From positions 1,674,001 through 1,738,000 of the forward strand of contig NZ_CP054258.1 in NCBI RefSeq assembly GCF_024181585.1: DNA of 64,000 nucleotides, given 5' to 3'. Below the pieces are notes generated by a model, which did no database searches, had not been told where the DNA came from, and was given only the letters and a program-made list of their open reading frames with translations. The number at the start of each line of letters is the position of its first letter. Position 1 is the stretch's first letter. The position numbers and the translations under genes are program-made. The DNA comes from Treponema socranskii subsp. buccale (GTDB taxonomy: Bacteria > Spirochaetota > Spirochaetia > Treponematales > Treponemataceae). Shown one piece after another: positions 1 to 7,255 of the stretch.

Positions 1-858
1 ATATACATCATCTGTGATAATAATAAGGTCAGGGCGCTTTTCAACTACTTTTCTTAACTGTTCCAAAGTCTCATCTGTAAGACTGCGGGAACCCGGATTA
101 GACGGATTTACCAGAAAAAATGCCTTGATGGAAGGATCCAAAAGCTTTTCAAATTCTGAATCCGGAATTTGCCAGTCATTTTCTTCCGTTGCAAGAAGAT
201 TGATTTCCGCTAAATCGAAATTCGACAGTCTCGGAATCTGAATATATGGAGTAAACACCGGCGTGTTAATGGCAATGCGGTCCCCCTCATTGAGCAGGCC
301 ATTGTGCTTTAAAGCATCAAAAATATAGACGATTGCAGCCGTACCGCCTTCTACCGGAAATACCTTCGTTTTCTTTCTTAAGTCAGCCTTCCCGTACAGA
401 ATACTTTGGAGAAATGCATTGATGATGTACTCCGTATTCTCCAGACAACGGCTAGGTACCGGATAATTGTTTCCGATAATTCCGTTTGTAAGTTCCGTAA
501 TCAAAGCTTCCTTATCTAATCCTAGATGGTCTACGCTATACTCCACGATTTTTTTCAGGAATACATCCACCTCATCGCCATGATTTAAAAATGCATTGTA
601 CCTTTCCGCAATTTCTTTGGAGTCTACATATCCCGCCAAGTCTCCCTTGTCCAGAGTCCTTTTGCTTTCTGCCACGCCGAATTCCATCAGTCGTGCAAAA
701 GCTAATCTTCCCAAGGCATTAATCCAATTCGGATTTCCCCTTCCGGCATTTAAAAATTTCAAATGCTTCTCATTCTTTTCTGACAGCTTCAACATATCAA
801 AGCTAATTTCAAATGCACCAAGTTTTTCCAGTTCTCTTTCGTAGCTCTTTTTAATCAT
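1..858 (-). CDS. aspD: Bifunctional aspartate aminotransferase / L-aspartate 4-decarboxylase (partial, N-terminal 286 residues)
   Basis: A PLP-dependent enzyme of the aspartate 4-decarboxylase family, which converts aspartate to alanine and CO2 and often works with an aspartate:alanine antiporter. The reading frame runs off the left edge. The ATG at 858 follows a GGAGAAG ribosome site. The family-typical N-terminal stretch LNAGRGNPNW is near residue 38, followed by the PVEGGTAAI and VNPSNPGSR regions of fold-type I aminotransferases. The PLP lysine would lie beyond the edge. The gene is more AT-rich than the local backbone, so transfer is possible. The enzyme family is fairly certain; the rest of the gene is not visible. 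Confidence 0.85.
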   Translation of the reverse strand, partial: MIKKSYERELEKLGAFEISFDMLKLSEKNEKHLKFLNAGRGNPNWINALGRLAFARLMEFGVAESKRTLDKGDLAGYVDSKEIAERYNAFLNHGDEVDVFLKKIVEYSVDHLGLDKEALITELTNGIIGNNYPVPSRCLENTEYIINAFLQSILYGKADLRKKTKVFPVEGGTAAIVYIFDALKHNGLLNEGDRIAINTPVFTPYIQIPRLSNFDLAEINLLATEENDWQIPDSEFEKLLDPSIKAFFLVNPSNPGSRSLTDETLEQLRKVVEKRPDLIIITDDVY

Positions 859-938
859 CCTTACTTCTCCTTTCCTTCTAACTGCATAAGTTTTTCTAAC
901 CACAATACAAAAAAACCATCAACATCTTTTATATTTAA

Positions 939-967
939 ATTATATCATTTAATTATATCATTCGCAA
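939..967 (-). promoter_or_regulatory. Probable sigma-70-type promoter of aspD
   Basis: On the minus strand TTGCGA (967-962) is followed 17 bases later by TATAAT (944-939), about 80 bases upstream of the aspD start. A second TATAAT lies a few bases upstream. The other bases of 859-1067 are AT-rich and hold no gene I can support. Confidence 0.55.
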
Positions 968-1067
968 GCCATTTTGTATATTCTTGTCACATATGTATTA
1001 TCTCACAACACATAAAATCTTACGGGTCTGTATGTATATTTTGTGTTCATATAAACCTCTTATAATT

Positions 1068-1238
1068 TTATAAAATCCGAATTTCGGACTTCCAACCGTT
1101 CAATTCCACAATCAAGTCCGCGTCGGTTTGCACTTCTTTTTTCGCGCGTTTATCGATGAGTATGTTGTTGGCCGAATCCAAAAAGCGGGTTCGGCGGCCG
1201 GCATTTTGCAGGCAATAGTTTGAATGTTCGGCAAACTG
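1068..1238 (-). pseudogene. Unidentified coding remnant, no start codon
   Basis: An open frame of 56 codons with no usable start lies directly downstream of the acetyltransferase gene. It reads like protein (segments such as RFLDSANNILIDKRAKKE and LIVELNGWKSEIRIL) and ends in TAA at 1068. It looks like the 3' end of a lost gene. I do not recognise the family, and chance openness cannot be excluded. Confidence 0.25.
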
Positions 1239-1250
1239 TTATTATGTTTT

Positions 1251-1793
1251 TTACTCCTGTAACAACCACGCTTCTTTCGATATACAGGTAAAGTGCTCCG
1301 TCCGCAGAACCCCTTTTAAAGCACAGGGAACGTTTTCTTTCGTATGATGATATCGGAAGCCGCATTTTTCCTGCGCCCGTTTCGATTTATCGTTTCCGTC
1401 AAAATATCCGCACCACAGTTTTTCGAGTTTCAAATCTTCGAAGCCGTGCCGCATCAGCTCACGAACCGCCTCCGGAATAAGTCCTTGTCCCCAATACGGT
1501 ACGCCGATCCAAAACCCTATTTCACCTTCCGTATCGGGAAGGCCGATATTGCTTAACTTGCCGATCATTAAACCGATACTGCCTACAGGCTGTCCCGTCT
1601 CTTTGAGCACGACCGCGTATGACTCCGGTACGGAGAGGATATTACTGATGACGGTTCTGCTGTTTTCAACACTCGTATGGACAGCCCATCCGGCTGTCGG
1701 TCCCACGTCGGGATGACTTGCATAGTAAAACAGGTCTTGTGCATCCGATTCTCTCCACGGACGAAGCGTCAATCTCTTTGTTTCCAAAATCAT
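1251..1793 (-). CDS. GNAT-family N-acetyltransferase (RimJ/RimL type)
   Basis: A 180-residue protein of the RimJ/RimL-like GNAT group, which transfers acetyl from acetyl-CoA to protein N-termini or small amines. It opens with the characteristic LETKRLTLRPW, has GEIGFWIGVPYWGQGL (acetyl-CoA loop region) in the middle, and a KLWCGYFDGNDKSKRAQEKCGF segment typical of the C-terminal half. The ATG at 1793 is preferred because AAAGGA precedes it; an earlier in-frame ATG would overlap the macrodomain gene. It lies 16 bases downstream of that gene, so the two are probably co-transcribed. The substrate is not predictable. Confidence 0.8.
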   Translation of the reverse strand: MILETKRLTLRPWRESDAQDLFYYASHPDVGPTAGWAVHTSVENSRTVISNILSVPESYAVVLKETGQPVGSIGLMIGKLSNIGLPDTEGEIGFWIGVPYWGQGLIPEAVRELMRHGFEDLKLEKLWCGYFDGNDKSKRAQEKCGFRYHHTKENVPCALKGVLRTEHFTCISKEAWLLQE

Positions 1794-1809
1794 CCGGCTG
1801 TTCCTTTTG

Positions 1810-2604
1810 TCAATTCGGCCGCTGTAAATATAGGCTGTAAATTGCAAAATCTTCGTCTTTGAATACGTTAAACACGACTTTCATCCCGCTTCCGGTTTGC
1901 TCGAAGTATTTTCGGACGGTTGCTACCGCAATTTCCGCCGCACGCCGATTCGGAAACATAAAGACGCCGGTCGAAATACAGCAAAAGGCGATGCTCCTCA
2001 CTTTATGTTGCTCGGCGAGTTCAAGACAGGAACGATAGCATGACGCCAGCTCTTCTTCGTGTTTTTTTTGTAATCGCCCCTGCACAATAGGACCCACCGT
2101 ATGCAGCACGTACTTGCACGGCAGGTTGAACGCGCTCGTGATTTTTGCGCTTCCCGTCGGCTCTTCGTGCCCCTGTTTTTGCATGATGCCGGCACAGACC
2201 GCGCGCAACTGCACGCCTGCGAATGTGTGGATGCAGTTGTCGATGCACGCGTGGCAGGGCAGCCAGCAGCCGGTCATAGCGCTGTTTGCCGCGTTTACGA
2301 TCGCATCGACTTTGAGCCGTGTAATGTCGCCCTGCCACAGATAAAGAGTTCCGTTCCCTTGTGCGGCAAGAGGCTTTAACTGCGCAAGGTCGGTAATGCC
2401 ACCCTCCCGGATCGCTTTCCGTAAATACTCATCCTGTATGCGTAAAAATTCTTCACTTGTATCTTGCGGCGGACGGACGTTCATGAGGGAACGGAGCAAA
2501 TTCTTTTGTTCCCGCTCGTCATCCGGTATCCGCGCGGAGCGATAACCGGGATTTTCCTTTAAAAGGTATTCGATTAAAAAAACGCGCCGTTCATTTTGTG
2601 TCAT
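1810..2604 (-). CDS. Zinc-containing macrodomain, probable protein ADP-ribose hydrolase
   Basis: A 264-residue protein with a macrodomain in its C-terminal two thirds (LWQGDITRLKVDAIVNAANSAM, then GSAKITSAFNLPCKYVLHTVGP, then CCISTGVFMFPN). The insertion WLPCHACIDNCIHTFAG carries the Cys/His set of the Zn-macro subgroup, which removes ADP-ribose from proteins. Family members often sit next to a SirTM ADP-ribosyltransferase and a lipoyl-carrier protein; neither is visible here. The ATG at 2604 has AAGGAA seven bases upstream. An upstream in-frame extension would translate a tandem repeat and was rejected. Confidence 0.85.
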   Translation of the reverse strand: MTQNERRVFLIEYLLKENPGYRSARIPDDEREQKNLLRSLMNVRPPQDTSEEFLRIQDEYLRKAIREGGITDLAQLKPLAAQGNGTLYLWQGDITRLKVDAIVNAANSAMTGCWLPCHACIDNCIHTFAGVQLRAVCAGIMQKQGHEEPTGSAKITSAFNLPCKYVLHTVGPIVQGRLQKKHEEELASCYRSCLELAEQHKVRSIAFCCISTGVFMFPNRRAAEIAVATVRKYFEQTGSGMKVVFNVFKDEDFAIYSLYLQRPN

Positions 2605-2640
2605 ACATATTCCTTGTGTAATCCGATTGATTATAACAAA

Positions 2641-2694
2641 AAACGCGGCGGAAGTTAAAGCAAACGCGGCGGAAGTTAAAGCCAGCGCGGCGAA
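2641..2694. repeat. 21-bp tandem repeat, two full copies plus a partial third
   Basis: Two identical 21-bp units (2641-2661 and 2662-2682, beginning AAACGCGGCGG and ending TTAAAGC) are followed by a diverged partial third unit. They lie between the macrodomain start and the fba promoter. Confidence 0.85.
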
Positions 2695-2702
2695 TCCGTC
2701 GC

Positions 2703-2731
2703 TTGTCACCGACAGTAAAAAAGTTTACAAT
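2703..2731 (+). promoter_or_regulatory. Probable promoter of fba
   Basis: TTGTCA (2703-2708), a 17-base spacer and TACAAT (2726-2731). The predicted leader to the fba start is about 160 bases. It contains a perfect 8-bp stem (CCGCTTTC near 2820 pairing with GAAAGCGG near 2870). Confidence 0.6.
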
Positions 2732-2897
2732 ATATGCAGACATATATGACAACGGCTTCTAACGGCTAATACCCGCTTTGCAAGCCGGGGTTTGCGTTGC
2801 AAATCCGTATATCAAAAAACCGCTTTCATCTTGATGGAGACGGTATACAAAAAGTTTCCCGAAAGCGGATTTTTCAGGAACTTTACAGGAGTTTTCT

Positions 2898-3929
2898 ATG
2901 CACAGTTACAAAGAGATCGGTCTGGTCAACACGAAAGTGCTGTTCCAGCAGGCGATGGCCGGACACTATGCGCTTCCGGCATACAATTTCAACAATATGG
3001 AACAGCTGCAGGCGATTATCCAAGCTTGCGTTGAAACCCGGTCGCCCGTTATTCTGCAGGTTTCAAAAGGCGCTCGCGCATACGCCGACAAATACATACT
3101 CCGCCACCTTGCAGCGGGCGCGGTCGAATACGCGCACGAACTCGGCTGCGACATCCCGATCGTGCTCCACCTCGATCACGGTCCGTCATTCGAAGTTGCA
3201 AAAGACTGTATCGAAAGCGGATTTTCATCCGTGATGATCGACGGTTCCGCACTCCCCTACGACGAAAATGTAAAATTGACAAAGCAAGTGTGCGATTTCG
3301 CTCACGCACAGAAAGACTACGTAACCGTCGAAGGTGAGCTCGGCGTATTGGCCGGTGTCGAAGATGAAGTAAGCGCCGCCGAAAGCCACTACACGAAGCC
3401 CGAAGAAGTACAGGATTTCGTCGGCAAAACGGGCGTCGATTCCCTCGCCATTTCAATCGGCACGAGTCACGGCAGATGCAAATTCACGCCCGAACAGTGC
3501 ACGCGCACTGCCGACGGCGTTTTAATTCCGCCGCCGCTCGCATTCGACGTACTCGAAGCGATCGAAAAAAAGCTTCCCGGTTTCCCGATCGTGCTCCACG
3601 GCGCGTCGTCCGTTCCGGTGCAGTACGTAAAAGAAATTGAAAAATACGGCGGCAAGATTCCCGATTCCGTCGGTATTCCCGAAGAGCAGCTGCGCAAAGC
3701 GGCAAAATCCGCCGTCTGCAAAATCAATATCGATTCTGACGGACGGCTTGCAATGACGGCAGCAGTCAGACGCGTACTCGCCGAAGATCCCACAATCTTC
3801 GATCCGCGCCTCTATCTCGGGCCGGCACGCGACGAGCTGAAAGCGATGTATGCACACAAAAACAAAAACGTGCTCGGCAGCGCGGGACACGCGATCGAAG
3901 CGATGAACGCGATCAAAGCCGCAAAATGA
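2898..3929 (+). CDS. fba: Class II fructose-1,6-bisphosphate aldolase
   Basis: A 343-residue zinc-dependent aldolase that interconverts fructose-1,6-bisphosphate with dihydroxyacetone phosphate and glyceraldehyde-3-phosphate. VLHLDHG (about residue 91) provides a zinc ligand and catalytic region, and the segments SVMIDGSALPYDENV, VEGELGVLAG, IGTSHG and LHGASSVP follow in the usual order. GGAG precedes the ATG. Monocistronic: it has its own promoter and terminator and lies opposite to its neighbours. Confidence 0.95.
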   Translation: MHSYKEIGLVNTKVLFQQAMAGHYALPAYNFNNMEQLQAIIQACVETRSPVILQVSKGARAYADKYILRHLAAGAVEYAHELGCDIPIVLHLDHGPSFEVAKDCIESGFSSVMIDGSALPYDENVKLTKQVCDFAHAQKDYVTVEGELGVLAGVEDEVSAAESHYTKPEEVQDFVGKTGVDSLAISIGTSHGRCKFTPEQCTRTADGVLIPPPLAFDVLEAIEKKLPGFPIVLHGASSVPVQYVKEIEKYGGKIPDSVGIPEEQLRKAAKSAVCKINIDSDGRLAMTAAVRRVLAEDPTIFDPRLYLGPARDELKAMYAHKNKNVLGSAGHAIEAMNAIKAAK

Positions 3930-4000
3930 TGTGAAACCGAGTCGTTAAAAAATCGCTTCGTTTTTCAAAAGCGGAAAAATTATTAATTTTATAAAAAAGG

Positions 4001-4045
4001 CGCGCAAAACATAAGAGAAAGCCCTCTCGTTTTGCGCGTTTTTTT
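4001..4045 (+). terminator. Rho-independent terminator of fba
   Basis: A perfect 10-bp stem (CGCGCAAAAC at 4001-4010 with GTTTTGCGCG at 4029-4038) is followed by a run of seven T. Confidence 0.85.
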
Positions 4046-4049
4046 CGTT

Positions 4050-4448
4050 TAAACCATCCTTAAAATTGCACAGCGAGTAAATCTTCAGATTTAGGAGATG
4101 TGCAATTGGTGCGCGAGCTTCGCAACGAGCGCGTAAGCGCGAAGTTTCGAGGCGGCTCGTTTAACCTTCCTTAAAATGCGGCATTGCAGGAAGTGTCAAC
4201 TTCCGAAAATACCGCATTGGTGCGCGTGCGCGCACACGTATAAGAGCGAGTTTTCTGCAAGAAAACTCGAAGTTAAACGAGACGCGCTATTTCAGCGTCT
4301 CGTTTAACCTTCCTTAAAATGCGGCATTGCAGAAAATGTCGATTTTCGAAAATGCCGCATTGGTGCGCGAGCGCGTACACGTACATCCGCGAGTTTTCAA
4401 AAAAAATTCGAAGTTAAACGAGACGCGCTATTTCAGCGTCTCGTTTAA
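4050..4448. repeat. Cluster of three related intergenic stem-loop repeat units
   Basis: Three units of about 110-150 bp follow each other. Each starts near GTTTAA-CC-TCCTTAAAA, continues with a long stem-loop and then TTGGTGCGCG. Units 2 and 3 end in a perfect 13-bp inverted repeat TTAAACGAGACGC / GCGTCTCGTTTAA with the same 9-base loop GCTATTTCA (4273-4307 and 4414-4448). The long stems differ between units but stay paired: AATTGCACA/TGTGCAATT in unit 1 against AATGCGGCATT/AATGCCGCATT in unit 3. No gene is visible in this stretch. Confidence 0.8.
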
Positions 4449-5122
4449 CCGTTCGGCAAAAAAATCGAAATGCTGTCTTCCCGAAATTTTCCGTACCAAA
4501 AACGGACGGCGCCGCAGGTTGAAAAAAACAAGTATACGGCAAAGAACGGCAGCCATACGAAAAACGGAAAGCCGACAAACCACGCGGCTTCGATCGCGGC
4601 AGGTATGAAGAGAGAGACGATAAGCATAACGGCCCACGTTCGAAGCTTTTTCCCCGCCGCTCCCGTTCGATACAGAAAAAAAACGCAGACGGCCGACGCT
4701 GCAAGCATCGCCGTATAAAGTACGGGCTTACAAAAAAGCTCGAACGCCGAATAGGCCGAACGGCTGCCGGCAAGCACCGTATACGGCACGTACACGGAAA
4801 AAAACGCGCATAAAAGCGGAAAGTAGGACTTGGCAAGGAAAGCATCGTCGTCTTTTGAAAAAACTAAAAAGATGAGATAGACTGCGGCAACGGGAATGAG
4901 CGTATAGGCGAGCAGAATATATGCATAGTTTACGAAAAATCCCGCTCGCGGTGTACGATATGAAAATGAAAAAAAAGCTTTGAACGCGCAAAACACGATT
5001 GACGAAAGAGCTCCGGTTACGGCAACGGAAATCACCGCTTTATCTTTTTCATGCATAAGATACCATACGAGCGATACCGGCATAAAAATAATTAAAAAAA
5101 GATACATACGAACAGCATACAC
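4445..5122 (-). CDS. Hypothetical polytopic membrane protein
   Basis: A 225-residue protein with about six hydrophobic segments (for example MYLFLIIFMPVSLVWYL, YILLAYTLIPVAAVYLIFLVF, AVMLIVSLFIPAAIEAAWFVG). No family recognised. The start may be the ATG five codons further in. Its stop codon lies inside the terminal inverted repeat of the adjacent repeat cluster. It is not obviously co-transcribed with htrA, which lies about 130 bases further downstream on the same strand. Confidence 0.6.
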   Translation of the reverse strand: MYAVRMYLFLIIFMPVSLVWYLMHEKDKAVISVAVTGALSSIVFCAFKAFFSFSYRTPRAGFFVNYAYILLAYTLIPVAAVYLIFLVFSKDDDAFLAKSYFPLLCAFFSVYVPYTVLAGSRSAYSAFELFCKPVLYTAMLAASAVCVFFLYRTGAAGKKLRTWAVMLIVSLFIPAAIEAAWFVGFPFFVWLPFFAVYLFFSTCGAVRFWYGKFREDSISIFLPNG

Positions 5123-5214
5123 CGTTTAAAAAAATTGCGCAACCGCATGAGTTCGATAAAAACAATCTGTCAAGAAAATTATTGACGGAAAATTATCGAC
5201 GGAAACCGTCCTAC

Positions 5215-5239
5215 CCTTCCCGCTCGAAAAGCGGGAAGG
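5215..5239 (-). terminator. Hairpin near the htrA 3' end
   Basis: A perfect 10-bp stem (CCTTCCCGCT / AGCGGGAAGG) with a 5-base loop lies 12 bases beyond the htrA stop. There is no T-run behind it on the minus strand, so it may protect or process the 3' end rather than terminate by itself. Confidence 0.5.
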
Positions 5240-5251
5240 AAGGAGGCATTA

Positions 5252-6730
5252 TTAAAACTTATACGTTCCCGTCGTAATCGTGCCGCCGTTCGAATACACG
5301 TCGAAGTTGACACCGCGCTTGGCTTTGCCGAGCTCCGCGTAAAACTCTTCGATCGAACTTATCGATTTGCCGTTGACGGCGGTGATCACGTCTCCGTTTT
5401 GCAGACGAAGGGAAGCCGCAGGCGATTTTTCGAGCACGCTCGTAACGGCAACTCCCTGTATTCTATTGTTGTCGAGCTTCAACTCGCTCCTCGTTTTTTC
5501 AGTGAGCGGAACCGCGATAAAGCCGGGCCAGAGTTTGCTGTTGTCGCTCGAAACGTTTTCGCTCCGCGCTTCGATTTTGACGGAAAGTTTTACCGTCTGC
5601 TTGCCGCGAAGCACTTCGAAAGACACCGTAGAACCGGCTTTTAAGCTGCCGACATCGCGCACAAGCTGGTTGACGCTTTTGACGCTCTTTCCGTTCAGAG
5701 AGACGATATAATCTCCGGGTTGAATGCCGCCCTTTTGCGCAGGCGAATCGCGGAAAATCTGCGAAGCGAAGGCGCCTTCTTTATCGGCAACCCCGAGCGC
5801 CGTCTTATATTCCGAAGAGATGTCGACGAGCGAAACGCCGAGCCAGCCGTACGCCAATTTACCGTTCGAAATAAAGTCGTCGATCGCGTTTTTGATATTG
5901 TTGATCGGAATCGCAAAGCCGAGTCCCTGCGAACCGCCGGATTGAGAAGCGATCCACGTATTGATGCCGATCACTTCCCCGTAGATATTGATAAGCGGAC
6001 CGCCGGAGTTTCCCTGATTGATCGCGGCATCGGTTTGAATAAAATCGCTGATGTTGCCGATATCGCTGCCGCTTCTGCCGGTCGCACTGATGATACCCTG
6101 CGTCACCGACTGATTGTAGCCGAGAGGTGCTCCCATCGCAAAGCAGAGATCGCCCGTATGCACCGCATCGGAATCACCGAGAGAGGCGACGGGAATCGAT
6201 TTATCGCTCGATTCGAACGAAACGAGAGCGACGTCCATGCGCGAATCGGATCCGACGAGTTTGCCGTCGAACTGCCGTCCGTCGTTGAGCTTTACGGAAA
6301 TCTTCGTCGCCTCGCCGGCAACGTGATTGTTCGTAAGCACGTAGAGCGTATTTCCCGTGCGCCTCACGATAACGCCCGATCCGAGCCCCTGCTGTTCATA
6401 CTGCCGCTCTCTTCCGCCGCCCTGATTCGGCAAACCGAAAAAGAAAAACGGTAAATCTCCGAGCGGATTCGACTGCACCGTTTTCGTTTCCGTCACGTCG
6501 ATTTCCACGACCGAAGGAAGCAGCGTATCGCTGATCGAGCGGAACGCATCCTGCATCGCTTGAATCATCTTTAAAGAATCGGCGGGTATGGGAGATGTCG
6601 TCCTCGTTTCCGCAAAAGCCGTGTCCGCGCTTCCGTTTACCGGCGTCTTTCTGCACGAAAGCGAAATCGCACCGAACGCCAAAACGGCCGCACACGAAAT
6701 GCCGATTATCCTCTTTGTCCATGTTTTCAT
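5252..6730 (-). CDS. htrA: HtrA/DegP-like serine protease, predicted lipoprotein
   Basis: A 492-residue envelope protease that degrades or refolds damaged secreted proteins. The N-terminus (MKTWTKRI, a hydrophobic stretch, then ISLSC) resembles a spirochaete lipobox. The trypsin-like domain shows the triad: His in LTNNHVAG, Asp in DSRMDVALVS and Ser in QGNSGGPL. A PDZ domain follows (YGWLGVSL to the LRGKQTVKL region), then a second, more divergent PDZ at the C-terminus. The ATG at 6730 has GGAGG upstream; a longer frame from 6787 lacks this. The serine protease call is firm; the lipidation is an inference. Confidence 0.93.
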   Translation of the reverse strand: MKTWTKRIIGISCAAVLAFGAISLSCRKTPVNGSADTAFAETRTTSPIPADSLKMIQAMQDAFRSISDTLLPSVVEIDVTETKTVQSNPLGDLPFFFFGLPNQGGGRERQYEQQGLGSGVIVRRTGNTLYVLTNNHVAGEATKISVKLNDGRQFDGKLVGSDSRMDVALVSFESSDKSIPVASLGDSDAVHTGDLCFAMGAPLGYNQSVTQGIISATGRSGSDIGNISDFIQTDAAINQGNSGGPLINIYGEVIGINTWIASQSGGSQGLGFAIPINNIKNAIDDFISNGKLAYGWLGVSLVDISSEYKTALGVADKEGAFASQIFRDSPAQKGGIQPGDYIVSLNGKSVKSVNQLVRDVGSLKAGSTVSFEVLRGKQTVKLSVKIEARSENVSSDNSKLWPGFIAVPLTEKTRSELKLDNNRIQGVAVTSVLEKSPAASLRLQNGDVITAVNGKSISSIEEFYAELGKAKRGVNFDVYSNGGTITTGTYKF

Positions 6731-6846
6731 AATCAAAACCTCCGGAGCGATGCCGCACGCAATCGGTGCAGTCCGCTCTTTTATCAATCGAATGCCGAAA
6801 GTATTTTAGTATGAAACACTTTCATCTCGGCACCCGTACTATTAAA

Positions 6847-6876
6847 ATAATACATATTGAAGGATAAGTGTTACAA
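6847..6876 (-). promoter_or_regulatory. Possible promoter of htrA
   Basis: Minus-strand TTGTAA (6876-6871), an 18-base spacer and TATTAT (6852-6847), about 120 bases upstream of the htrA start. Confidence 0.4.
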
Positions 6877-6909
6877 AAAAGCGCCGCAGTCTTAATAAAA
6901 TTTTGTTAG

Positions 6910-7245
6910 TTTGAAAAATTGTTAGCAGAATTGCATCGTTTGCCAGGACAAAAGGAGAGTAAAATTTTGAAAGCCATATGCTGAACGATCACATACATAT
7001 ATTAATCGAGATACTGCCGAAATATTCGGTTGCACAGGTAATAGGATATATCAAGGGAAAAAGTGCATTGTATAGAGCAAGGCGGTATGGAGAACGACAA
7101 AGGTACTTTACCGGGCAGCATATGTGGGCACGAGGGTATTTTGTTTCGACGGTGGGACTTGATGAAGAAGTCATACGGAAGTATATCCGTGAACAGGAGA
7201 AAAACGATCTTCGACAAGGGAAATCTACCTTCAAACCATGCCATT
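6910..7245 (+). pseudogene. Decayed IS200/IS605-family transposase (TnpA)
   Basis: The remnant of a Y1 (HUH) transposase. The frame from 6966 gives DHIHILIEI (HUH motif), KYSVAQVIGYIKGKSA, GYFVSTVGLDEEVIRKYI with the expected catalytic Tyr, and EQEKNDL near the natural end. The preceding residues (LAELHRLPGQKESKILKA) are in another frame, so one frameshift separates them, and the first 40 or so residues are missing. It lies at the edge of the AT-rich RiPP island and abuts the end of the UvrA-like gene. Not expected to be active. Confidence 0.8.
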
Positions 7246-7255
7246 TACACATAAT

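Noticed and set aside
2605-2709. An N-terminal extension of the macrodomain protein with ALTSAAF repeats
   Set aside because: It would translate a tandem DNA repeat; the inner ATG at 2604 has the ribosome site and the family-like start.
2732-2897. A riboswitch in the fba leader
   Set aside because: An 8-bp stem is present, but no recognisable aptamer motif and no terminator/antiterminator pair could be drawn.
4050-4448. Possible CRISPR array
   Set aside because: Only three long units, the variable parts are paired stems rather than spacers, and no cas genes are present.
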